Shown here: positions 38,413 to 45,921 of the stretch, piece by piece
Layout: every line of letters starts with the position of its first letter
Position numbering within the stretch: the stretch's first letter is position 1
Assembly (NCBI GenBank): GCA_963743275.1
Contig: CAVUPB010000008.1
Location: forward strand, 248,001-312,000
Direction: 5' to 3'
DNA from: JALYLC01 sp963743275
Lineage (GTDB): Bacteria; Actinomycetota; Thermoleophilia; Gaiellales; JALYLC01
DNA: 64,000 nucleotides
Position numbers and translations under genes: made by a program
Notes under the pieces: generated by a model
What the model saw: the letters and a program-made list of their open reading frames with translations, nothing else
Told to the model about the DNA's origin: nothing
Databases searched by the model: none

Positions 38413-40087
38413 CGCTCTCGCTCTGTGCGCTCTCGCTCTGTATCGAAACCCAGACGGTCCCGTCCCAGGACGCCACGTCGGTCGGTGCGTGGCCAACCGG
38501 AACGCGGCCCACAACCCGACCGTCCTGCGGATCGATCTGGACGACGGTGCCGTCGGCGTTGTTGGCTGCGAACACCGCTCCATCCGTCGCGCACAGGCCC
38601 ACCAGCCCTCTGCCAACCGGGGTCGTCTGAGTCACCGTTCCCGTTTCCGGGTTGATGCGCCAGACCTGCCCTCGCGAGTCAGAGACCCAGACGGCCCGCT
38701 TCCCGGCCGTCAACGCGACGGGGTACCCGATGGGCACCTCGGTCGTGGCGGTGTTCGTGTGCGGCTCGATGCGCAGGGCCCGCTCGGCGGTCGTCACCAC
38801 CCAGAGTGCCTCCTCGCCGAGTGCCACGCCTACCGGTACATGGCCGACGTCGATGATCGCGGAGGGCTCGTTCGTCGCCGGGTCGATGCGGACCACATAG
38901 TGAGTACCCGCGGCGATCCAGACGGAATCGTCATCGGCGTCGACCGCGTAGGTCGGGTTCCAGACGAGTTCGCTCGAGCCCCTCAGGTCGATCGTCTCGA
39001 CGACGGCGTCGGCGCTGGGATCGATGCGCGAGACCGTGCCGTCGCTCCCGTTCGCCACCCAGACCGCATCGGTGGCGACAGCGAGGTCTATCGCCGGTGC
39101 GCCGATTCCGATCGTCCTGATGACTTCGCGGCGATCCGGATCGATGCGAGAGACCGTTCCATCGTCTGCGTTGGCGACCCAGACCGAGCCGTGCCCGATC
39201 GCGAGCGCGACAGGCCTTCGGCCCACGACCACGTGGCCCACGACCCGGGAGCGCTGCGGGTCGATCACAGCGACCGAGTCGGGAGGAACCTGCGCCTCGG
39301 TATGTGACGACGCTCGGCGACGCTGTGCGACAGAGGGTCGTTCGACCCCGGCGACTACCGGCGACTCGAGCGAAGGATCGTGGTTGAGGATGGCTCTCTC
39401 GAGGCGTTGGAGCACATCGTCCGGCTTGAGCCCGAGCTCCTCGTCCAGCAGCCGCCGGCCCGAGCGGTAGACCTCGAGCGCATCTGCCTGGCGGCCGCAG
39501 CGATAGAGGGCCAGCATCAGCTGGCCGCGCAGACGTTCCCGCAGTGGCTGCTCGCGCACGAGCCCCTCGAGCTCGGGAACCAGCTCCGCGTCGCGCCCCA
39601 GCGCGAGCTCGGCCTCGATCCGCTGCTCGAGCGCCGCCAGCCGCTGCGCTTCCAGCCGTGCTCGCTCGGCGCGGGCGAAGGAGTCGCCCAGCTCGGCCAG
39701 GGGCGCTCCACGCCACAGGGCCAGCCCTTCCCGGAGCAGCCCGGCGGCCTCGGCGGGCTCCTCCGCGCGCGCCTTCGCCACCAGCCGCTCGAAGCGATGG
39801 AGGTCGAGCTCACTGTCGCTGACCCGGATGAGGTAGCCGGGCGTCTGCGTCAGGATCAGATCCCGGCCGAGTGCCTTGCGCAGGTGGGAGACGTACACCT
39901 GGAGCGCCGTCGGGCCGGTGTCTGGAGGTGAGCCACCCCAGAGCTCGTCGATCAAGCGGTTTCGTGAGACCACGCGGTTGGGATCGAGCAGCAGCAGCGC
40001 GAGCAATGCGCGTTGTTTGGCGCCTCCGAGGGGAAGCTCGCGGCCCTCGTCGAGAACTTGCAGCGGGCCGAGGATCCGAAACTCCAT
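38405..40087 (-). CDS. SARP regulator fused to a YVTN/NHL-type beta-propeller
   Basis: 560 residues. Residues ~1-95 form an OmpR-like winged helix (MEFRILGPLQVLDEGRELPL, GGAKQRALLALLLLDPNRVV, SRNRLIDELWGG). Residues ~98-245 are the bacterial transcriptional activator (BTAD) TPR domain (LHRFERLVAKARAEEPAEAA). From ~265 to the end there are about seven blades of the type VWVANADDGTVSRIDPDRRE, a beta-propeller like YncE or virginiamycin B lyase. No membrane segment is seen, so the propeller is cytoplasmic. GGAGG precedes the ATG. Phased CTAAAG repeats upstream look like its own operator. Confidence 0.88.
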   Translation of the reverse strand: MEFRILGPLQVLDEGRELPLGGAKQRALLALLLLDPNRVVSRNRLIDELWGGSPPDTGPTALQVYVSHLRKALGRDLILTQTPGYLIRVSDSELDLHRFERLVAKARAEEPAEAAGLLREGLALWRGAPLAELGDSFARAERARLEAQRLAALEQRIEAELALGRDAELVPELEGLVREQPLRERLRGQLMLALYRCGRQADALEVYRSGRRLLDEELGLKPDDVLQRLERAILNHDPSLESPVVAGVERPSVAQRRRASSHTEAQVPPDSVAVIDPQRSRVVGHVVVGRRPVALAIGHGSVWVANADDGTVSRIDPDRREVIRTIGIGAPAIDLAVATDAVWVANGSDGTVSRIDPSADAVVETIDLRGSSELVWNPTYAVDADDDSVWIAAGTHYVVRIDPATNEPSAIIDVGHVPVGVALGEEALWVVTTAERALRIEPHTNTATTEVPIGYPVALTAGKRAVWVSDSRGQVWRINPETGTVTQTTPVGRGLVGLCATDGAVFAANNADGTVVQIDPQDGRVVGRVPVGHAPTDVASWDGTVWVSIQSESAQSESAM

Positions 40088-40097
40088 GGCCTCCTTC

Positions 40098-40136
40098 CTT
40101 TAGCGGCGCTTTAGGACCCGGAAAGCCTGGTTTTAG
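40098..40136 (-). promoter_or_regulatory. Candidate SARP operator: 11-bp-phased direct repeats
   Basis: Read on the SARP gene strand, CTAAAA (40136-40131), CTAAAG (40114-40109) and CTAAAG (40103-40098) begin 22 and 11 bases apart, that is, on one face of the helix. SARP proteins bind direct repeats with exactly this 11-bp spacing. The boxes lie 11-49 bases upstream of the SARP start and within the divergent promoter of the small exported gene at 40195. Confidence 0.6.
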
Positions 40137-40194
40137 CCGCGTGTCGTCTCCTGTGCAAGGGCCGCGTTGGGCGGCCGCGGACAAGGAGGAAGAG

Positions 40195-40497
40195 ATGTAC
40201 GGAGGGAAGCACATTCACCGGCTCGCGGCTCTGCTGACGGCGGTTGCCGCCCTCGCGTTCTTCGCCGGGTCGGTGCAGGCCGCCAACTCGCGCCCGGCCG
40301 GCATGACGACGGCTGAGTACCGGGCGCTGATGCTCCGCAGCGAGGCGCTGAACCGGCAGTACGGACTCGGCTCCGGGACACACAAGCCGGCCGCGATGGG
40401 CTGGCAGGAGTACCGGGCTCTCGTCCTGCGCAGCAAGGCGCTGAACGCGAAGTACGGTCTCGGCGGCGCACACGTCGTCGCGGCTTCGTCGTACTGA
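40195..40497 (+). CDS. Small exported protein with two EYRALxLRSxALNxxYGLG repeats
   Basis: 100 residues from ATG 40195 with AAGGAGGA at 40183-40190. Signal peptide with hydrophobic core LAALLTAVAALAFFAGSVQA. The mature chain consists of two near-identical repeats, EYRALMLRSEALNRQYGLG and EYRALVLRSKALNAKYGLG, about 33 residues apart, each preceded by a Pro-Ala motif. Such repeats are, to my knowledge, common in Thermoleophilia exported proteins of unknown role. It is divergent from the SARP gene and may be under its control. Confidence 0.75.
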   Translation: MYGGKHIHRLAALLTAVAALAFFAGSVQAANSRPAGMTTAEYRALMLRSEALNRQYGLGSGTHKPAAMGWQEYRALVLRSKALNAKYGLGGAHVVAASSY

Positions 40498-41061
40498 GCA
40501 GCACGCTCGGCGGCGTAGGCGCGAGACTCCTCCGCGAGTTCCTCACGCTGCGCGCGTTCAGCCTCGTAAGCGTCGAAGAGCGGATTACGTCTGGGTACCC
40601 GTCCCCGACCGCCACGCTGACTCATGCCGCAAACGATACGTTGAACGAGCGCCGATCCGAGAAGACCGCCCCCGCGCAGGCCACCGCGCGCGAGGCCGGA
40701 TGATGATCGAAGCGCGGCGACCAGTCTCGTCGTTCGCTAGGTCTTGAGTGGCGGGCTTCGCTGGTTGCCGGCGCGCAAGATTCTTCAGAACGCTTGCATC
40801 CGTGCTCGCGAAGTGGCCGACCGTGCCCCGGAGAAAAAAGAAAACTGACCTTTGACTGACACGATCCTGGGAATCGGGGTCTCTTGGACGGCACAGCATC
40901 AATCCGGAATCAACGGAATTGCAGGACAATCGAGGACTCGTGACGACTGGCTAGGACGCCCTGGTCTCCATGGTAAGGAGGGGGTCAACGGTTCGAGTCC
41001 GTTAGAGGGCTTCGCAACAGTCCCGTAGATCGGGCTTTCTCCTCGGGAACCCGCCGCGACC
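40498..41061. other. Non-coding stretch containing attR
   Basis: About 560 bases without a convincing gene. Reading frames here lack a ribosome binding site and have Ser/Arg-rich shadow-type composition. The part 40620-40960 is AT-richer than its surroundings, with a purine tract GGAGAAAAAAGAAAA near 40831. The right repeat of the element (40966-41015) ends the foreign segment; the remaining 46 bases lie just downstream of the phosphoesterase gene stop. Confidence 0.6.
40966..41015 (+). repeat. Direct repeat / attR (partial tRNA-Thr copy)
   Basis: Identical over 50 bases to 37243-37292, containing the anticodon arm, variable region, T-arm and 3' acceptor strand of tRNA-Thr. The 5' half of the tRNA is missing, so this copy is not a functional tRNA gene. 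Confidence 0.85.
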
Positions 41062-42129
41062 CTAGGAGCAGCGCAGGCGGAAGTCGTCGCGCACCCTGCC
41101 GTCGACCGTCTGGTAGCGGAAGCGCGCCGTGCGACCTGCGACGTCCACCCGCAGGGCTCCAAAGCGGCCTTGGACGACGCGTGCCGACGGGATCGTCAGG
41201 TCGGCGGCGTCGTATTCCAGCTCGGCTCCCCCGGTGCCCACGGTCACGTACAGCACCCCATGGCGCGGGCGGCTTCGGGCGTAGGCGTGCAGGTGGCCGT
41301 CGAACACCACCTGCACGCCGTCCTTCTCCACGAGCGGGACGATGTTGCGGCGAAGGCCGGGCGAGATGCGGTTGTTCGGGGGCTCCCAGGGCGGGTGGTG
41401 CCAGGCGGCGAAGCGGAAGCAGGAGGCCGGCGCCAGGGAGCTGCGGGCGAAGCGCAGCTGCGGCGAGCCCGGGGCGACGGAGACGTCGGAGTCCAGCACC
41501 ACCACGGCGGCGTTCCCCCACGTGAAGCGGTACCAGCGCTCGTTGCCGAGCGAGTGGAACGCCTCGAGCTCGGGCTTCCCGCCGTTCGCCCTGACGTCGT
41601 GGTTGCCGAGCGCAGGGAACCAGGCCGACTCGCGCATGACCGCTGCGTATGGGTCGAAGATATTGCGATCGAGCAGCCCCGGCGAGCCCAGCGGGTAGGC
41701 GTTGTCGCCCACCGTGAGAACGAAGTCCGGGCGCCAGGACTCGATCATCGCGGCGACCGCCGCCTCGTTCCTGGTCCCGCTGCCGAAGTCGCCCACGACC
41801 GCGAAGGTGAACCTTGCGGCGCGAACCGGCGCGGCCCGGAACGTGCCCTCGGCGACCACGCCGGAGTCCCCTCTGACCGTGTAGGTGTAGTGCCTCCCCG
41901 GCGTCAGGCGGGTCAGCCTGGCGACGTGGTCGACGCCGGTGCCGGCGTCGATGCGGCCGCGGTTCTGCAGGATCACGAAGGAGTGGTCCCGGGCCGCCGT
42001 GCGGAACGAGATGATGGCGCTGCGCTGCGTCACGCTCTCGGCCACGGGGCCGCGGGTCAGCGCGACGGCGGCAACGGCCGCGGCGATCACCGTGGCGCGA
42101 GCCTGGCCCGGAGGATGGACACGGGCCAA
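41062..42129 (-). CDS. Exported metallophosphoesterase (purple acid phosphatase-like)
   Basis: 355 residues if TTG 42129 is the start, behind GGAG; a GTG further in would also leave a signal peptide (VIAAAVAAVALTRG). An N-terminal fibronectin-like domain (~45-115: VDHVARLTRLTPGRHYTYTV) precedes the phosphoesterase core: FAVVGDFGSG, TVGDNAYPLG, PALGNHDVRANGG, FAAWHHPPWEPPNN and VVFDGHLHAYAR, the five metal-ligand blocks in order. It should hydrolyse phosphoesters outside the cell. Longer starts would run through a hairpin at 42182-42209 and are disfavoured. Confidence 0.85.
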   Translation of the reverse strand: MARVHPPGQARATVIAAAVAAVALTRGPVAESVTQRSAIISFRTAARDHSFVILQNRGRIDAGTGVDHVARLTRLTPGRHYTYTVRGDSGVVAEGTFRAAPVRAARFTFAVVGDFGSGTRNEAAVAAMIESWRPDFVLTVGDNAYPLGSPGLLDRNIFDPYAAVMRESAWFPALGNHDVRANGGKPELEAFHSLGNERWYRFTWGNAAVVVLDSDVSVAPGSPQLRFARSSLAPASCFRFAAWHHPPWEPPNNRISPGLRRNIVPLVEKDGVQVVFDGHLHAYARSRPRHGVLYVTVGTGGAELEYDAADLTIPSARVVQGRFGALRVDVAGRTARFRYQTVDGRVRDDFRLRCS

Positions 42130-42181
42130 AGGATTGCGTACTCCAGCGGTGACCGCCGGCGAACGGCTTGCCGCCGTTGAA

Positions 42182-42209
42182 GCCTCAGGCGCGAGCTCGA
42201 GCCTGAGGC
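42182..42209 (-). promoter_or_regulatory. Hairpin upstream of phosphoesterase gene
   Basis: GCCTCAGGC (42182-42190) pairs with GCCTGAGGC (42201-42209) around a 10-base loop. It lies between the RTX-type gene terminator and the phosphoesterase start and may be a 5' leader structure or a second terminator. Confidence 0.4.
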
Positions 42210-42288
42210 AGCCGCGCTCTGTTGTGCGGTGGAATGGCCGCCCATCGCGTGGAGTGGCGCCGAGGCAGCGACGACGGCCCAGCGCGCC

Positions 42289-42319
42289 CACCCGGGGACG
42301 CATTCGGGGTCCCCGGGTG
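42289..42319 (-). terminator. Terminator of the RTX-type gene
   Basis: CACCCGGGGAC (42289-42299) pairs perfectly with GTCCCCGGGTG (42309-42319), 11-bp stem with a 9-base loop, 14 bases after the stop of the minus-strand RTX-type gene at 42334. Confidence 0.7.
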
Positions 42320-42333
42320 AAGCGCGTCGGTGG

Positions 42334-44187
42334 TCAGTCCTGAATCAGGACGTTGGTGCCTGGGCCGCCGTCGAGGAGATCCAGACCGGGGCCTCCGATC
42401 AGCACGTCGTCGCCGTCGCGGCCGAACAGGCTGTCGTTCCCGGCGCTGCCGGTCAGCCTGTCGGCTCCCGCGCCGCCGTCGATGGCGAGGTTGATCGTGC
42501 TCGCGTGGACTGCGGACGCGTCGACGGCGTCGTCGCCGTCGAGCGCGTTGATGGCGAGCGTGTCATTGGCGGCTTCGGCGTGGACGACGCGCACGGTTGC
42601 TGCCAAGCCGGTGACGCTGATCGCGCCGTTGCTCCCGGCTGCCGCGATGGCGTCGTTGCGGTTGGTGCCGTTGACGATGACGCTGTCGATCGCGCCGTCG
42701 CCGGCGCTGCTGCCGGGGGTGCCGGCGAGGTCGGTGTTCACGTTGCGGACGTCGGTGCCGCTGAGGTCGTTGACGGTGATCGTGTCGGCGCCGCCGAGCG
42801 CGTTGAAGTCGACGGTCTCGAGGTCGTTGGTGTCCATCGTGATGTTGCCGGCGTCGCGGAAGAACCGGAGCCGGTTTCCGTTGGCGGAGAGGTCGATGTG
42901 CTCGGCGCCGGCTGCGCCGTTGAAGACCATCGTGTCGCTGCCGGCCTGACCTTCGATGGTGTCGCTGCCGTCGCCCGGATCCCAGACGAAGGTGTCGTCG
43001 CCGGCACCCAGGAGCGCCAGATCGCTGCCTCCGTTCCCATCGATCGTGTCGTTGCCGTAGCCGCCGAGCAGCTTCTCCGCGCCGGCGCCTCCCGCGAGGG
43101 TGTCGTCTCCGGCGCCGCCGTCGATCGTCACGGCCATCGCCTGCGCGGCGAGAGCGGTGGCCGAGATCGCGTCGTTGCCGTCGAGGCCGTTCACCGCGAG
43201 CTGGTCGGTCGGCTCCTGGTGCTGAATCGCCACCACAGCGGGCAGGCCGGACACAGTGACGCCGGAGGCGTCTCCGCCGACGGCGATGGCGTCGTTGCGG
43301 TTGGTGCCGTTGACGATGACGCTGTCGATCGCGCCGTCGCCGGCGCTGCTGCCGGGGGTGCCGGCGAGGTCGGTGTTCACGTTGCGGACGTCGGTGCCGC
43401 TGAGGTCGTTGACGGTGATCGTGTCGGCGCCGCCGAGCGCGTTGAAGTCGACGGTCTCGAGGTCGTTGGTGTCCATCGTGATGTTGCCGGCGTCGCGGAA
43501 GAACCGGAGCCGGTTTCCGTTGGCGGACAGGTCGATGTGCTCGGCGCCGGCTGCGCCGTTGAAGACCATCGTGTCGCTGCCGGCCTGACCTTCGATGGTG
43601 TCGCTGCCGTCGCCCGGATCCCAGACGAAGGTGTCGTCGCCGGCACCCAGGAGCGCCAGATCGCTGCCTCCGTTCCCATCGATCGTGTCGTTGCCGTAGC
43701 CGCCGAGCAGCTTCTCCGCGCCGGCGCCTCCCGCGAGGGTGTCGTCTCCGGCGCCGCCGTCGAGAGTCGTCGGGATGGTGTCGGTGAAGACACCGTTGCT
43801 CTCGTCGATGCGGACGGAGTCGTCGCCGGCGCGAGCGTCGACCGCGAGCCTCGAGATGAACCTGCGCTTGACGCTGAAGTCGGCCGAGCCGTCGTCACCG
43901 ACGTCGATCTGGAGGATGTCGGGCCGGCCGGCCTTGAGGCGGAGAGCGATCTTGTCGCTCGCGCGCGTGCCCGTCACCGTCAGCAGGCCGTGCTCGAGCT
44001 TTGCGTGCACGAGGTTGGCCTGGCGGTGGCGGTACGAGGCGTTGCCGGTCGTGTGAGACGGCGCGGCGCCGGCCGGTCCGGCGGCGATCCCACTGCCGGC
44101 GACGGCCGCTGCCAGGGCTACCGCAATGCCCGCCAGCCGGGTCGGCCGCGCTCCGCGCGTGTCGTTGGATCGAACGGGATTCTTCAT
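42334..44187 (-). CDS. Exported RTX-type calcium-binding repeat protein with recent internal duplication
   Basis: 617 residues from ATG 44187 with GAGGAGAG upstream. Signal peptide LAGIAVALAAAVAGSGIAAG. The chain is built of RTX-like nonapeptides (GGAGDDTLAGGAGAEKLLGG, YGNDTIDGNGGSD, GSAGNDSLFGRDGDDVLIGG) that bind Ca2+ in parallel beta-rolls, alternating with ~60-residue beta segments (VDFNALGGADTITVNDLSGT). A 213-residue unit is repeated almost identically because the DNA is duplicated (481 bp, one mismatch). No protease, lipase or adhesin domain is attached. Divergent from an ECF sigma gene, its possible regulator. Confidence 0.88.
   Translation of the reverse strand: MKNPVRSNDTRGARPTRLAGIAVALAAAVAGSGIAAGPAGAAPSHTTGNASYRHRQANLVHAKLEHGLLTVTGTRASDKIALRLKAGRPDILQIDVGDDGSADFSVKRRFISRLAVDARAGDDSVRIDESNGVFTDTIPTTLDGGAGDDTLAGGAGAEKLLGGYGNDTIDGNGGSDLALLGAGDDTFVWDPGDGSDTIEGQAGSDTMVFNGAAGAEHIDLSANGNRLRFFRDAGNITMDTNDLETVDFNALGGADTITVNDLSGTDVRNVNTDLAGTPGSSAGDGAIDSVIVNGTNRNDAIAVGGDASGVTVSGLPAVVAIQHQEPTDQLAVNGLDGNDAISATALAAQAMAVTIDGGAGDDTLAGGAGAEKLLGGYGNDTIDGNGGSDLALLGAGDDTFVWDPGDGSDTIEGQAGSDTMVFNGAAGAEHIDLSANGNRLRFFRDAGNITMDTNDLETVDFNALGGADTITVNDLSGTDVRNVNTDLAGTPGSSAGDGAIDSVIVNGTNRNDAIAAAGSNGAISVTGLAATVRVVHAEAANDTLAINALDGDDAVDASAVHASTINLAIDGGAGADRLTGSAGNDSLFGRDGDDVLIGGPGLDLLDGGPGTNVLIQD
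42644..43124 (-). repeat. Copy 1 of 481-bp intragenic direct repeat
   Basis: Matches 43283-43763 at 480 of 481 positions by eye; the difference is G at 42889 versus C at 43528. The offset is 639 bp, an exact multiple of three, so the reading frame is kept. Confidence 0.85.
43283..43763 (-). repeat. Copy 2 of 481-bp intragenic direct repeat
   Basis: Second copy of the unit within the RTX-type gene. The 158 bp between the copies (43125-43282) encode a segment related to, but clearly diverged from, the region after copy 1, so the duplication unit was probably 639 bp with later divergence or conversion limited to 481 bp. Confidence 0.85.
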
Positions 44188-44308
44188 GTGTGGATCTCTC
44201 CTCGTGCGTCTTCGGGTGGACGTATCACCGCCAAGGACGCCGATCGCTGCGGCTTATTCCCGGCCCTATGCTCATGGGACGAATTGGCTGCAGAAGGCCA
44301 CCGCGCCG

Positions 44309-44800
44309 ATGGAACATCCACTCGACCCCGCCCGGATCGGAGACCACCTCGACCGGCTCTACCGAGCCGCCTGGGCGCTATGCGGTTCCCGCGAAGACGC
44401 GGAGGATCTCGTTCAGGAGACCTACGCGCGCGTGCTTGGGCGGCCTCGCCTCCTGCGCAACGAGGACGATCTCGGCTACCTCCTGCGTACGCTGCGCAAC
44501 ACGTTTCTGACCGGGAAACGAAGCGAGGGGCGGCGGCTGCGTCCCGGCCCGCTGCCCGACCAGCTCGACCTCGTCGCCGACCCGCAGGCGCGGGAGCCTC
44601 AAGCCGCCGTGGAGGTCGGCGAGATCTACGCCGCCATCGCCGCGCTGCCCGGCGATTTCCGCGACGTCCTCGTCGCCGTCGACATCACCGGCCTCTCCTA
44701 CAAGGAGGCAGCCCGAGCCCTGCGGATCCCCGAAGGCACGGTGATGAGTCGCCTGTACCGCGCCCGCCAGGAGATCGTGCGCCGCGTCGACGGCGGTTGA
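44309..44800 (+). CDS. ECF-family RNA polymerase sigma factor
   Basis: 163 residues from ATG 44309. Region 2: LDRLYRAAWALCGSREDAED, LVQETYARVLGRPR. Region 4: LPGDFRDVLVAVDITGLSYK, then ALRIPEGTVMSRLYRARQEI. It is divergent from the RTX-type gene and convergent with its probable anti-sigma gene at 44852, an unusual arrangement because such pairs are normally on one strand. Confidence 0.92.
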   Translation: MEHPLDPARIGDHLDRLYRAAWALCGSREDAEDLVQETYARVLGRPRLLRNEDDLGYLLRTLRNTFLTGKRSEGRRLRPGPLPDQLDLVADPQAREPQAAVEVGEIYAAIAALPGDFRDVLVAVDITGLSYKEAARALRIPEGTVMSRLYRARQEIVRRVDGG

Positions 44801-44851
44801 CCCGATGCGCGAGAGACCCAACAGGTGCCGGACTCCGCGCCGCCGTGGGTG

Positions 44852-45529
44852 CTATCCCCCAGAATCGACCGTTCCGACGAGGACCTTTTCGCCGGACGAG
44901 GCCTGATTCCCATCGGCCGGTTCGCGGGTGACGGTCAGGCTCGGAAAGTCCTTGGGCGACACGCCCGCCCACAGCGTGACCTTCCGGCCCTCGTTGAACG
45001 TCCCAATCGGAACGAGCACGCCCGCGGGACTGCGCAGCCACGCCTCGTAGAAGAGCCCGCCATCGCGACGGGGGAGTCCCGTGGCAGCGAGTTCGATACG
45101 CCAGCCCGAGGAGGTCTTGGCGAGTGTCGCCTCGCCGCCGGCGCCCGGCGCGAGGGCAGTGGGAGCGAGCGCCGCGCGGAATCTCTCGCTCTGGGTGCCC
45201 GTGCGGAGGACCGCCAGCGCGACAACGACGGCCAGCACGACCGCAACGGCGGACCCGGCGGCGACCACGCGTCGCCGCGGCCGCTCACGACGCGCACGAT
45301 GCAGATCGATGCGTCTCCGTAGACCCGCCGGAGCCTCGACCTCGGCAGCGGCGCCGCGCATGAGCGCAATTGCTCGCTCTTGCTCGGCAAGCCGGTCAGC
45401 GAGATCTGAAGAAGCCGCCACACGCGCAGTGAGCGCTGCGCGGCGCTCCGGCGCCAGCGATCCGTCCGCGAGCGCCGCCAACTCGGCCATCTCCTCGCGG
45501 GCGACTTCGTCGTCACCTCGGTGTCTCAT
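44852..45529 (-). CDS. RskA-like membrane anti-sigma factor
   Basis: 225 residues from ATG 45529. A helical cytoplasmic region (EVAREEMAELAALADGSLAP, ERRAALTARVAASSDLADRL) resembles an anti-sigma N-terminal fold without the zinc Cys. One membrane helix at ~98-116 (VVAAGSAVAVVLAVVVALAV). The outer domain GWRIELAATGLPRRDGGLFY, YEAWLRSPAGVLVPIGTFNE and VTREP is the anti-sigma-K (RskA) C-terminal signature. It probably holds the neighbouring sigma factor at the membrane. Confidence 0.85.
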   Translation of the reverse strand: MRHRGDDEVAREEMAELAALADGSLAPERRAALTARVAASSDLADRLAEQERAIALMRGAAAEVEAPAGLRRRIDLHRARRERPRRRVVAAGSAVAVVLAVVVALAVLRTGTQSERFRAALAPTALAPGAGGEATLAKTSSGWRIELAATGLPRRDGGLFYEAWLRSPAGVLVPIGTFNEGRKVTLWAGVSPKDFPSLTVTREPADGNQASSGEKVLVGTVDSGG

Positions 45530-45720
45530 CGGCACGGCACCACGAAAGATAGCCCCGCGACGTGGGCGTCGGTGCTGCGTCGCGCCGGCCGGGCGGCCGA
45601 CACCCACAGCGCACGGCGATCCCCGTCGTAGCACCACCACGCCGCCCTTGCTCGCGCGGAAAGTGAGCCGCCGTAAGCCGGCGGCGAGTCCACCGGAACC
45701 GACCAGGAGGTCATCACACC

Positions 45721-45918
45721 TCAGAGGACCCCGATCGGCTGATCGTATTCCCGCCGCCGACGCGCGGAGGATTCCGCGGGAGGCATCAGGAGAATCGCTC
45801 CAGCGAGGCCGCCGCGCCTTGTCCAGAGCGCTACGGCGAGCAGCAGCGCGGCGTAGACGGCCGGGCCGGCGGGGAAGCTGACGAAGAACGCGTCTGCGAT
45901 CTCGCCGAGCGCGAGTAG
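45721..45918 (-). pseudogene. 3' remnant of a small membrane-protein gene
   Basis: On the minus strand a 65-codon frame ending at TGA 45721-45723 encodes hydrophobic segments (VYAALLLAVALW and GGLAGAILLMPP) and a basic tail RRRREYDQPIGVL. It has no start codon before the membrane segments and is preceded directly by an in-frame TAG next to the HtrA-type gene stop. This looks like a 5'-deleted gene joined to the neighbouring gene's end. Confidence 0.4.
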
Positions 45919-45921
45919 GAG

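Larger units (their letters stand above)
37243..41015. mobile_element. Small integrated element at tRNA-Thr, integrase absent
   Basis: The 3.7-kb segment between the 50-bp repeats holds a BMP-type binding protein, a SARP/beta-propeller regulator, a small exported protein and a ~470-bp AT-richer non-coding stretch. Codon use in the first gene (AGG, AGA and ATA-like codons, AT-ending codons) differs from the surroundings. No integrase, excisionase or replication gene is present, so it is either a remnant of a larger island or a passive element mobilised in trans. Confidence 0.7.

Noticed and set aside
40215..40625. Minus-strand frame of 136 codons beginning MSQRGGRGRVPRRNPLFD
   Set aside because: Most of it is antisense to the exported repeat protein at 40195, and the C-terminal part has shadow-type composition. 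Only the first ~49 codons lie outside, and there is no ribosome binding site or recognisable family.
40585..40929. Two overlapping minus-strand frames in the right end of the tRNA element
   Set aside because: Ser/Arg/Pro-rich composition, no ribosome binding site, no integrase or excisionase motif; treated as non-coding.
42130..42303. Longer start for the phosphoesterase
   Set aside because: It would place a signal-like segment ~80 residues inside and run through two hairpins, one of which looks like the upstream gene's terminator.
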